Source of the DNA: Agroathelia rolfsii | Lineage: Eukaryota; Basidiomycota; Agaricomycetes; Amylocorticiales; Amylocorticiaceae | Reading direction: 5' to 3' | Assembly (NCBI GenBank): GCA_018343915.1 | Contig: JABRWF010000008.1 | Location: 3,348,001 to 3,412,000, forward strand | DNA length: 64,000 nucleotides | Shown here: piece after piece, positions 22,498 through 33,735 of the stretch | Position numbering within the stretch: position 1 is the first letter of the stretch | Layout of the letters: the number at the start of each line of letters is the position of its first letter | The notes under the pieces: model-generated | The model's input: only the letters and a program-made list of their open reading frames with translations | Databases searched by the model: none | Told to the model about the DNA's origin: nothing | Translations under genes and position numbers: made by a program

Positions 22498-24254
22498 ATG
22501 GCAAGCATGTCTGGACCTGGGAAGATGATTTTTCCGTCTACTGGGCTCCAAGTTCTAAGCTCGATAATTGAACTCCTAGGTTGGTTGTGATTTTCTATAA
22601 TCTTCGGGTAGCAGATAAACGTGACTATTTTACCAGGGGTTTCAATTTTGACTCACTGCTTGAGTCAACGGCTAATGAGCGCAGACACACTGAGCTGGAA
22701 GGTGCGAATAAGATCTCCGTCGTTGTGCGCATGCCATGGTAACGTGCGGTCCCCTCCAATATAGGGATGGACCTCTATGCCCTTGCCAAGACTCCTCGTC
22801 ATTTTGGTCTTTTTAGACTCTTGGCTTTTCCTCTTTTCGAGTATGGCACTTTTGTTTTTCTTACTAGCAGAGAAATTGAATATGTCACATCTCAGGCGGG
22901 CTAATAATTTTTGGTGTCGGGCTGGAAACAAACTATGCTGTATGCTCAGCTGCCTTCTATCTGTGCATTGTTTTCTATGCTTCATCAAAGGTTTTGATTT
23001 ATTTTTTCCTTAGTAAGGACTTATCCCATTCTCTAAACTCATTATCTTGCTAAAAAGAGTTTCTGTAGTGGAAAAGGTTTACGTTGTGTGGTCGCCGGTG
23101 ACGCGTATCGGAAGATTGAAATCTCCCGCCTATTTGATTGCTCTTGTAGTCTGTAGCCTTTATACGGTCATGATAGTACTCCTGTTTATTGGTTTGTGCT
23201 TCTGTTATTTGATTGAATTACTACCGAGCCTAACTTGAATATTTCCAAGGTCGTATTCACGAGCTCACGGCGAGCGGACAATGTGTCATTGGTTTGGCCT
23301 ACCTTGCATCCATACCACTGGTTTCATATGACTTGTAAGCTGTCCTTAGCATGCGATATTGTTTTCTTTATCAATCTCATATCTAGCTTCATCAACTGCC
23401 TCCTCACCTCTCTTTTCCTCTGGCCTATCATTCGCAACCGAGGCTTGAACCACAAAGTAAAACGCATGGCTAACAGAACTTTGCTGTACGTAGATTACTT
23501 GATCATTAGGCGTTGGACACAAATTGACACATTTCTTCCTTGCCCCACGTATAGATCTGCTTTTGTTGCGTTATCCACGTCCGCAGTCAACATCCTCATC
23601 CTCGCATTGCATGGACGAGAGCTTGGCTGGGTATGCCTCGGGAGTTGCGGTACTGATGTAGGTCTTCCAAAGTCATCACATCGGCTGCCTTGTTCTCGAC
23701 TCCAGAATGTAATGTTTTGATTGATTTCTCAATGTGACTTGTAGGTCATTGTGAACGCCCTTATCTTATTCTGGGTAACAGGTGGTGGCAACGGACACAC
23801 CGAGCCACCTACATCCACCGTTTCCAAAGCAACGCCCCACGCCTTCCAGCACCCGCAAGTCCCTCCACCGGGCGCCGAATTTGCAAGCAGCGTACCGGGT
23901 ACTCCTACGACAGAAGGTCGTAAAAGGAACTCGTTCCTAGGCCCTCCTCCGTCTGCATCACCTGCTCACATAATATTTGATCGTTCCCACCAGCGCCAGC
24001 CATCCATGGACAAGCCGAAGCAGATGGCTCGCGGCTTTACTCGGATATTCCGGAAGGACCAGGAACGGCAGATGGAAGAATATGCTATGCAGGTAAGAAT
24101 TTTCTGGCTTGTCCGGTTCGAAGTGAGCAGACCCTGATCCTTTGGTAAGATAACTATCACTGAGGAGTTCGATATCCTCGACGACTCGTCGCCGCGGGAA
24201 CGAGACAAAGAGAATGAACCACATTTCTCTTCTAAGAATGATGATTCGGTCTGA
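22498..24254 (+). CDS. Seven-helix membrane protein, copy B (possibly impaired)
   Basis: This is the duplicate of 18541-20300 with the same start and exon order, and a stop TGA at 24252-24254. The helices, LGWVCLG block and RGFTRIFRKDQERQ tail are retained, with scattered substitutions (for example SHQR to the same residues, EDHKR to EGRKR). Around 22892-22930 the short intron inferred in copy A has lost both splice dinucleotides: GTGGGC became GCGGGC, and the acceptor AACAAG became AACAAA. Unless another splice is used, helix 3 would be read out of frame. No other in-frame stop was noticed. It could be a young pseudogene or use a different exon structure. Confidence 0.55.
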
Positions 24255-24484
24255 TACGTCTACTCTCTTTTCCTCCCCTTTCTAAATTATCTTTCACTTG
24301 CTGGCTTTTATATATACACATATAAGCACATACCCATCTTTTGTTTGGAATCAATTGTTGAACTCATACGTATATAGTGCAAGGGTAATAACATGTAGAA
24401 CATCGTGTAGGTATGACAAAATCAAACCCAACTTTTAAGGATAAGTTGGACCTGTAATCTTGAGATATATTTTCTAGAATAATA

Positions 24485-24879
24485 TAGGACCCTCGAATAC
24501 CTTTTTCGCACTTCCGGACAAATTTGGCGGGTCTGAGGCAGGAACCTTTTTCGTAAGTCTGGAAACATCAATATCCAAATTCGGGAATTTCTGAGGCTTT
24601 TCTTCCAGAGGTCCGGGAAAATACGGGTACTCCGGACCGGAGAAACCACTTGTCACAGGACGTCACAGGTCACATTAAAGTTTTTTTGGGAGAGTTGTAT
24701 ACTATGAGGCCCAGAATCGGTGCCAGCAAGGCTGAATTTCCCTTTTTGGAAAGTCACGCTTTTCGAACAAATCAGGTTATTTTGGGCGAAAAAAGGAAGT
24801 ACCTTTTTGTTTCCGGACGAATTAGGCCTTATAGGGCCGATTTTGCGGAAAAGGTTGTCATAGGTATTCGAGGGTCCTA
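24485..24879. mobile_element. Short terminal-inverted-repeat element, copy in unit B
   Basis: The ends are a perfect inverted pair of TAGGACCCTCGAATAC (24485-24500 and 24864-24879 in reverse), bounded by TA on both sides. The element is about 395 bp and holds 95 bp near 24510-24605 that copy A lacks, made of the same CCTTTTTCG and TCCGG-type blocks. No coding potential is seen, so it would depend on a transposase elsewhere. Confidence 0.65.
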
Positions 24880-25280
24880 ATTCACTCTGGGTTTTTCAAA
24901 AGAAAATGCCGTTTTTACCAATCTTTTGACAAATCCCTCTACTTCGGATAAAGAATTTGGTAAAAATTCTGATCACGTGACCTGTTTCTCTGCTGAAATA
25001 AGGTCACGTGATGCTCGCTTTTACCGATCCTTTTACCCAAAGTAAGGTGATTGGTAGAAATGGGGATTTTCCCTGGAAAAAACTGGAGTGTATATAATAA
25101 TGTACGCGAGCGCATGTATATCACGACATGAAAGTCAATTGCTTAATCAGTTTTGCTCCAAGAATATTGGTGCCGACTTCTGGACGAGCGAAATAGATCG
25201 CCTCCTCATCATATTCCAGCCTGCAAACAAGATAGTGACTTCTCAACGAACGACGCATAATCAAATAAGCAAATCCTCGG

Positions 25281-27963
25281 ACTAATAAATTCTTTTTTGT
25301 CGTCGTCACTGCGCTTTTACGTAAAGTCTGAAACGAAAGGGTACTCGGACAGCGAATAGAGAAGAGAAAATATCATCAAGGGATACAATCGAACTATATC
25401 CGTTTTGAAGGCCTAGCACAGGTTCGGAGAAGACAAGGAATGTGGCTTACTTGTATCTTAGGGTAAGTAAATGGCCAGTCATCTGTTTCATACTACAGAT
25501 GACTCAGTGCCAGTCCGCTAGTGTTAATAGAGTGGATGAGTTTGCCGCTTTTTACGAGGACTCGGATGTGTTACTGAATGCGAACCTGTTGGCGCTCAAC
25601 TCTGACTCGGATAATACTATTAATGCTGTGTAGACTGGGCCTTCTGATATAATTTGCATTAGTACTAGAATACAGGGGACATTCTAACGGTCGAAGCTAT
25701 TTCTCGTGTGATCCGTCAGACATCAGTGCGTGTAGACATCATCAGTTTTATCAAGATAAGATGGTGTAGATGGCATACTAGTACATGCATAAAGCCGCAG
25801 TATCCCTGACACTAGAGACTACAGTAGAGTCCGTGCCAGGAAATATATTTTCAATTCAGGAGTTCGAGTTATATATTGAGGGCTGAGGGTCTCGTGACCA
25901 GATTCGCAGGTGTTGTACGAGGATTATATTGATACCCATATAATTACATGACCATATCCCATTGGCCTAGTATTAGGTCTTAGGATCCCCAACCAAGCCA
26001 GGACAACGTGCACAGAGAATACAAGAGGGTTTTCTAAGTCCATCAACTTACAATTATGATTGGAGCTTCTAACGGTTCGGATCCCTTCGGTTTGACCAAT
26101 TGGGTTAAAATGAAATTCAATTCAGTCAAACCGACGGGATACAAATCGTTAGGAGCCCTAATTATGATGAATGTTGTGCAAGGGTTGCTACTCAGGGTAA
26201 GTAGGGATTCATTGAATCATACTACCAGCTCTGGAACACGGGGTTGATATTAGTGGTAGAGAGGGACTATTGTTGGCTTACGGAACCATTGACATCACTA
26301 CGCAAAGCCAGTTGGCCCAGTTCCATGTCACTGCCAGTTGAATTCGACTAAAGACATGTAAAGTTGGGGAATCAGCCGTGACATACCGTAGGGTGTGTAC
26401 ATTTGGCGTCTTGCAATATTGCTTAGATCACATCATCACGTTTAATAGACTGATGGCTCTGAAGGCCGTGACCGTTTCTTGACTTGAAACCACAATTTCA
26501 AGGCATAGTACCACCTAGTAGGCTATGGGCACTTGCTACACACAGGGTCATGGTCCAAAGAATTAAGGCTTCCCATAAGATAGTAACGCCTAATTAAATA
26601 TTACACACAAGCTGAGAATCGGTATTTTTCGAGAACTACTAGCCAAGCCTTTCAAACATGTTCACAAGAGACAAACCTGGTCACGGCAACGCAAATGCAC
26701 TCTATGGTTAGGGTCCCTACATTTATCTGTCAATACATTTTCACTCCCGTGATTTCCTGCCTACTTGGATGATATGCTTGCCTTACTCAAGCATCTATTG
26801 TTTTGTGTATGTGGATCCGTGATTTCGACCTTTCAGGGCATATGATTTTCTTCATCAGGGCGTTTCAATGTCGATGCATTATTTGAGCTCAGTTATCTCT
26901 CTTGTTTCATTCTTGTACTATAGCTCATGGATCTCTCATCCTTGAACTGCAAATGATGGTCGGGATAGCTACGTTTGTTGAATACTATCCAGGGGAGATC
27001 GTATATCTATACCCGGGCTTATTTCCTATGTTTGCATCCATATAATTTCTTCTTTTCTTTTGAAGATGAGGCACATAGTCAAACGGTCTGCGCTTATATT
27101 ATGATATTCACACGCTACTAACGAGTTCGCCAACAACTTATTTGTATTTGGCATCACTTCTGATTTGTGTAAATTGTCGTTTTCTTGACCTTTGCGATAT
27201 CGTAAGACACTAAATTTAGTGCACCCTTCTCTATCATCCACTGCTTGCACTATCATCGCATTCAATGAGATATAAAATTCAAATTAAAAACACGCCGCTC
27301 CCTCCCCAGCTGATGATCTAGACTGCACCTGTCAGCAAGTGAGACACCAGACGAATTCAGGAGTAAATGGGTGCCTCCATAATTGCCAAGAATGTCCTCC
27401 GAGCGGTGCCTTTCTTTTTGGCTTTTGGTGTCGCCGTCACCGTAGCAGAAACGCGGCTAATCGCTCATTGGCACCCTCCGTATTCACCATCATGAGAATC
27501 CAAAACAGGACACCCTGAGTCACGATGATTCCGATGAAGTCGATAGTACTTGCGTAATTTGGTTGCCGTGATTATGAGTTCGTTATTACTACTAGTAGTA
27601 CACATGAGAGTTATCATCTATTTCATACATTGCACTACTATCGTGAGAGCTAGAAATGTCTCATCAGGACGGTTGTTGTTCAATAAACCCGAATGGTAGA
27701 TGAAAGCATTAGGCGTGGCTACGAGTTCCCTTATCATGCACCATGCGTAATTAGATTTTAGGTCACGGGACGAGTGGCCGACAGTCCAGCTGAGTCGCCA
27801 CCACGACTTGGATGGGTAACTACAAACACACTACACGCGTCCATTAACAAGCTAATACGCAACAAGCCCCTGATACTCTCAATAATTGACTGAGCTCTTA
27901 CTTTTTTTCTCGCTGGAATATTAGTCCATATCATATCCGATCTTCACTTGTTTCGCAACCACC
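25281..27963. other. Long gene-free stretch
   Basis: About 2.7 kb of AT-rich sequence with only short open frames (for example 25501-25633, plus, and 26056-26247, plus), none with a recognisable domain. A small palindromic ACTACTAGTAGTA lies at about 27588-27600. The last 150 bp before 27964 are pyrimidine-rich and would hold the CAP2 promoter. No element ends were recognised. Confidence 0.5.
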
Positions 27964-29696
27964 ATGACTGATGTCGTCGATTCTATGCTCGATCTTATGC
28001 GGCGCCTGCCGCCCACTCGCGTGGAAGAGAACGTCGCGGCGCTCGTCGAGCTCTGCCCAGACTACGCCGACGATCTCCTCGGGAGCGTCGACCAACCGTT
28101 GATTCTCAAGACGGACAAGGCGTCGGGGAAAGACTACCTAGCATGCGATTACAATCGTGACGGCGAGAGCTACAGGTTCTGACTTGGAACAGAGGAGAAT
28201 CACGACAGTTGCTGCTGCTGATTGCCTTTGTTTTCACTATCCATGGACATATCTGTTTGCTTACATAACTGTACTATGTGTATTCATAGGTCACCATGGT
28301 CGAATGAGTATGATCCGCCACTCGATGACGGTACCGTACCGTCTGCCAAACTGCGCAAGCTGGAGATCGCAGCAAATGAGGCCTTTGATACGTACAGGGA
28401 GATGTACGTGTTATTCTGTCGCGACTGCCTGTCATACAGTCCCTAATATCCTTCAACGTCCCTTAATGATATAATGTAATTATTATAATGCAATCTTAGG
28501 TATTATGAAGGGGGTGCCTCCTCTGTGTACTTATGGGACCTGGATGACGGAGGTTTTGCTGGTGTTGTATTATTGAAGAAAGGTGAGACTATTACCAAGC
28601 AAACGGTTGGCTAGGACTAATTTGCTCCCATTTGTGATAGAAATGATTCCTACCAACAGCGGTGAACCATCAGGTTCATGGGACTCGATACATGTCTTTG
28701 AAGTGGCCGAGAGGGGACGACAAGCACACTACAAGCTCACATCGACGATTATGCTGCAGCTGACGACGAGGAGAGGCGGTGAGGAGGGCACACCAGAAGG
28801 GAACGGCAAGGCGGCCACCGAGGGCTGGAAGCATGAAGGAGAAGTAGACTTGAGTGGAAGTATGACCCGACAGGTGATGTCCTTTTTCTCCTACTCATTT
28901 CTTCTCATCAGCCATGTGCAATCCGCCAAGTGCAAGCTCAAAGCTGGTTGAATAGAGAGCTGCCACATCCGCAGTCAATCATACAATTGCGTTCCAGCTA
29001 TCATCTCCTATCTACTAGAACTAGATGGTTTTGGGCTGTGCAGGCATCATCGAAGTCTCTCGTTAGCTGATACACATTTCATTTCCGTTCCCCCTTTCCG
29101 GCTTCTAGGCTGAACAAGATAGCCCCATTCACGATGCGTCATCGCACATTAGCAACACAGGCAAGATGATCGAGGAAATGGAAATCAAGATGCGCAATCT
29201 CCTACAGGAGGTATGTTCTCGTCTTGTCTTTACATCTTCCGTGATCATTTGGACCAGTTTCTATATAAACGACCAACTAGATGCACGCGCGTGCATCCGA
29301 TGGCTTATGTTATCTTTGATTTGCTTTCTTGGGGCATATCTATCTTTTCATTCATCTCTCATCTCATTGAAGATATAAATAAAATTATCCTCCGTGATGG
29401 TGACGATGCATATATGCATGAGGACCATCGGAAGGCCGTGATTTGTTCGTCTTGTTTAGTTTAGCCCGCGCCACCTGCTCCTTTCCTTGTTCATGTTTTG
29501 CCGTCTACTTCCGTTCGGTGCTGCTGCTGTCGCTTCCTGTGATGCTGATGCAAAGGGGGTGTTGCTTCCCCCAAAACAGGTATATTTCGGCAAAACAAGG
29601 GACGTAGTGTATGATCTCCGCAGCGTGGACGATTTGGAAAAGGCCAGGAGACAACGGGAGCTGCAGAAGGAGCTTGTGGGTTTCATTAAACGGTAA
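27964..29696 (+). CDS. CAP2: F-actin-capping protein subunit beta
   Basis: This is half of the Cap1-Cap2 heterodimer, which binds barbed ends of actin filaments at cortical patches. The start at 27964 gives [20 protein letters not shown]; exons follow with [102 protein letters not shown] and [20 protein letters not shown], ending at TAA 29694-29696. All conserved blocks of the family are present in order. A small Gly/Glu-rich insertion ([13 protein letters not shown]) after the KLTST strand is longer than in animal homologs. About seven introns are inferred, including one that splits the Met in REMYYEGG. Confidence 0.93.
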
Positions 29697-30064
29697 AGAA
29701 GATAATCGGAAAGCATAGCCCCTGTTCAAGTAGTGGCGTTATTCTTGTTGTTTGACTACCATGCAAATAACGGGGGTTGTAGATGTACATATATGTGTAT
29801 ACGCAAAAAGGTAGTAGATTTTATATATGAGAATGAATAGGCTTCACAGAGCCCTGCATGGTTACGATTATGGATTTTCTGCCTTATGGCGACAAGCTAT
29901 TCATTTGCTTGTCCTGTCCATCAAGCGCGCTTCGATTGATTAGGGGGAGAAGTGAAATGGAGACATCTTGCTTCTATTCCTTTTTTGGTTACAGTCATGT
30001 GTTCTGCACTTGTCAGTGATAGCAAGTCAAACAAGCCTATGTCAATTGAGCGTCGAGAGGCAGA
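29697..30064. other. Intergenic between convergent genes
   Basis: These 368 bp contain the 3' flanks of CAP2 and the cyclophilin. A plus-strand frame at 29952-30152 overlaps the cyclophilin end and is a shadow. Nothing else was seen. Confidence 0.5.
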
Positions 30065-31121
30065 TCAGCGGCCCGTCAGCGTAGCATCAGCCACGGGGTT
30101 CGCGTGGATGGTGACCTATGCATGGAGAAATAGATCATGTAAGCTTGCTTAGGTTTTGTTCTTCATGTATGAAAAACCAAGAAAATGTAAGAAGTTGATG
30201 GGGGATGGAGTGTATGATGACGGCACAGAGAAAAAGGCAGGGCATGTGTATACGTACATGAGTCAGCTTGATCTCGTTCAGGGGCCTATTCTTGTTGTTC
30301 ACGGGCACGCGCTCCATGGCATCGAGGGTGGAATCAGCGCCGTCGATGACCTTGCCGAGGATGGTGTATTTGCCGTCGAGGTGAGGCTGTTTAGCGTAGG
30401 TGATGAAGAACTGGGACTTGTTCGTGTCTGGTCCCGAGTTAGCCATGGCGACGATACCGCGGGCATTGAACTATACGGGCGCGCAAGTATGTGGTCAGTG
30501 ATCATCATTGTCATCATCAGCATTGTTCCCGTCATCATCGATCAAAGAGTAGGTAAGCAATGACAAAGAGAGGAAAAAAGAAGAGCCCTCGGAGATGTAG
30601 AATAGAAGAGCAGTGCTGACCGACCTTGAGCGTGCTCCTGATTTCGTCCGCGAAGGGGGCGCCCCAGATGCTCTGGCCACCCTTTCCCGAGCCGGAGGGG
30701 TCACCAGTCTGGATCATGAACGCCTTGATGTTGCGATGAAAAATACAGCCGTCATAATAGTTGGAGGCACAGAGGGCAAGAAAGTTCTATAGATGAGGGC
30801 CATCGATGGCCAAAAAGAGGGGGGCAAAGCAATAACTATGAGCACACTGCGGGGGCAGGCAAGCGACAACAGACGCCTTGGATGGCGGCAGAGATGCTGA
30901 CTTCTGCGGCTTTTGGCACTGCCTCACAAAACACTTCGATCTGGCGACCATGTCCAGTTGTTAGGATCATTGTACATCTATGCGATAGTAAATGGGGTAT
31001 GGATTTTTTTTCCCGTTTTGTTCTGTACCTTTAGGTCGCCATGGGAGGTGTGTAGTGTGACAGACTGAGCTACATGGATTCAGCAGGAGAGCTACAGCAG
31101 TGCGGACACTGTGCGCACCAT
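30065..31121 (-). CDS. PPIL3: Peptidyl-prolyl cis-trans isomerase, cyclophilin of PPIL3 type
   Basis: This single-domain cyclophilin isomerises X-Pro bonds; PPIL3-type members associate with the spliceosome. Exons give [124 protein letters not shown] and, in a last exon, [16 protein letters not shown] with TGA at 30065-30067. The active-site Arg in [13 protein letters not shown] and QFFITYA are intact. The first coding exon appears to be only ATG (31119-31121), followed by a GTGCGC donor and an acceptor CTCAG just before the Ser-Val of SVTLHT. It is about 160 residues, normal for the family. Confidence 0.9.
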
Positions 31122-31476
31122 AATAATAGTAATGATGATGTTGATAATGATGAGTATATACGACAGCTAGATGGTGTTGGTGGCAGAGATGGTGATGGCG
31201 GTTGTTCACACTGCAGCAGTTATTGTTCACTCAGGCTGACACGGGCAGTGAGTGACTGGAGCAGTGGCAATCGGCTAGGCTGATCACGAGACCGGGCGAT
31301 GCAGGCCGGATCAGGCACGTGACTGATGGGCGGAGGCGGATGATGGAGAGAGGCAAAAGACTACCTCCTTGAACCGGTCGAGCCGTTCTCCGGTGCTGCT
31401 CAGTGGCCTACTGCTGCAATCATCGTCTGTTCTCTATCTCCTCTTTCTTGTCCTCTAACCGCCATCATCACCCACT
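31122..31476. promoter_or_regulatory. Divergent promoter region, cyclophilin and G-alpha
   Basis: The 355 bp between the two inferred starts hold an irregular AATGATGATGTTGATAATG-like run (31130-31150) and a pyrimidine-rich leader before 31477. No specific site was identified. Confidence 0.45.
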
Positions 31477-33735
31477 ATGCGCGCCGCAGCCTCCTCGCGC
31501 AAATCCCCGTCCGTATATTCACAGGACGACCCGCTCACGCTCGCAATGCGCCCCCCGCCGACAGAGACAGATAATGAGCGGAGAACTAGGATCCTCCGTG
31601 AGGCAGAGGCACAGCGCGTTTCTCAGACAATCGACGATCAAATTCGTCAGGACAGAGAGAACTTCAAGAAGAGAAAAGGAGACGTCAAGGCATGCTACAT
31701 ACCCTCTCCTCTGCCTACTGGTCTCAGTCTTGTCTAATCCCAACCTTGTTGCTCTTGCTCTTGTGTCTACTTCAGTTACTACTCTTGGGCCAGTCTGAGT
31801 CAGGCAAGAGCACACTGCAGAAGCAGTTCCAGCTTATGTACAGTCCTCGTACCCTCGAGACTGAGCGTCTCTCTTGGCGTGTCGTCGTATATTACAACGT
31901 CCTCCGCTCTGTCAAGCAGATTCTTTCAACGCTCGACACCTGGGCTGATGCAGAGGACGGCCCCTCGGATGAACTCTACGACCACACAGCACACAGCAGG
32001 TCTCCTGCAGACCAGAGGGTACGTCCCCTTCTAACCATTCAGTTGGTCCTGTGAATCCGCCCATCGCTTACGTTAGCGCTTATCCCTCCTCCTCCCTTCT
32101 CTCCTGTGGTTGATCTTCCGTCCATTTCGCACTATCTTTGTCTTCCCATGTGCTTCACACCGATCGTTACGGTTGATCTACGCAGCTAACCAGCCTATCC
32201 CGCCGTGCATCAAAACAAGCACACAAGGTCGAAGTGGCCACACTGCGCTTAAAGCTATCAGCCCTGGTAACCCAAGAGGAAAGGCTCGCGGTACACCTCA
32301 GCGGTGGAGTCACTATCCCAAGTACATCCAAAGGGGATCTCTTCGTTCGCTCCGGATGGCAGTCCCGTGCCATGGAAAGGCACATTGAGGACGATCAATC
32401 CGCCAAGATGAGCATGGACACCACCAGATCCAGTTTTGACGGCTTTGATTGTCTCGTTGGAAACACAGCCCAGTCCCTGCAAAGCCTGCAAGAAGATATT
32501 ATCGAGCTCTGGAACCTACCGTTGACAAGAGTGCTCATTTCTCAGCGCAAGCTACGCCTGGACGAATGGTCGGAATTGTAAGTCGTGGTTCTGGGCTCTT
32601 GCAGCAACTTTCTTGCATTTGCGCAGGGACACAGCGAGGGGGCGATGGTCCCTGAATCCGCCTATTGCTTTCATTTGATGGCATTGGTAATTTGTTCTAA
32701 CCGCATCATTTTTTTTTTTTTTTTTGGCTCTTAGTTTCTTGAACGAAATACAGCGTGTCGCGGCTCGGAACTATATTCCATCAACAGGTGCTTTGTTTTC
32801 TTCCGATTCTTCCTTGCATCGCTTCGGGTCTGCTGACAACGCGCGCTTCCGGTGGGAAAAATCACAAACAGAGGATATCTTACATGCGCGTATACAAACA
32901 ATAGGCGTTGCGGAACATATCTTTGATGTCCATGTTAATGGCCGGACGGTACCGTGGCATCTTTACGATGTTGGTGGCGCACGCGGTCAGCGTCATACAT
33001 GGGCACCGTATTTTGATGATGCGAATGCGATTATCTTTGTCGCACCCGTTAGTGCATTTGATCAAGTGAGTGTCCCGTATTTCGATTCTCTTAGCAGTGT
33101 TCTAACTCAAAGCTTTCAAGTACTTGGAGGAAGACCCCAAGATCAATCGTGTAGATGATTCTCTACAACTTTTTACACAGATATGTCAGAATCCGCTATT
33201 GCAGAATGTACATTTAGTACTGTTCCTAAGTAAGTCCTGCGTATTCATTACGGTTATCTTACTGATCCGTATTCTCGTTTATAGACAAGACAGACCTCTT
33301 GAAGAAGAAATTGGAACGCGGATTGAGCATAAGACGATAGTAAGCCATCATGCATACAGTAGGCTGGTCAAAAGCATTGAAGTATGCGCTCTATAGTATC
33401 ACTTCTTATGGCGATCGACCGAATGAGTACGATGCTGTGGTCAATTACTTCCGTGCTCATTTCCTGCAAGTGCATCGGAAAAACAATACGAACAAGAGGG
33501 TTTTGTACACACATCTGACTAGCGTTGTTGTGAGTAGATGCGGATTTTCGTCATTTGTACAATCAAATAACTCCTCTGCCATCTATTTAGGACACGAAAA
33601 CGACACAAAGTATCATTGGGAATGGTATGGCTCTATCTTGTTTTAGAATGTTTTATGAGGTGAACTGACGTTGCTGTTCCTGCAGTTCGAGATTCAATCT
33701 TCCGAGGCTATTTGTCGTCCGCTGCTCTTGTCTGA
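31477..33735 (+). CDS. Divergent heterotrimeric G-protein alpha subunit
   Basis: This is a GTP-binding signal transducer of the G-alpha fold. The start at 31477 gives MRAAASSRKSPSVYSQDDP, without the MGxxxS myristoylation signal. Motifs in order: P-loop GQSESGKST (usual GAGESGKST); helical domain with YYNVLRSVKQIL; DILHARIQTIGV (switch I Arg and Thr kept); DVGGARGQRHTW, where the switch II Gln is Ala; FLNKTDLLKKKL (NKxD kept); and LTSVVDTKTT, where TCAT is replaced. The C terminus is NVRDSIFRGYLSSAALV with TGA at 33733-33735. It has about nine exons and a helical-domain insertion near 32200-32450. From memory, agaricomycetes carry expanded G-alpha groups with GQSESGKS and an altered switch II; this appears to be one. 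Partner receptors are unknown. Confidence 0.88.

Larger units (their letters stand above)
21223..25280. repeat. Tandem segmental duplication, unit B
   Basis: The second copy follows unit A head-to-tail. It begins with the same TAN1-tail sequence (21223-21295) and ends with CAAATCCTCGG at 25280, the counterpart of the unit A end. It is longer (about 4.06 kb) because of a 620-bp retroelement insertion at 21551-22170 and about 95 extra bp inside the terminal-inverted-repeat element near 24510-24605. Confidence 0.85.
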
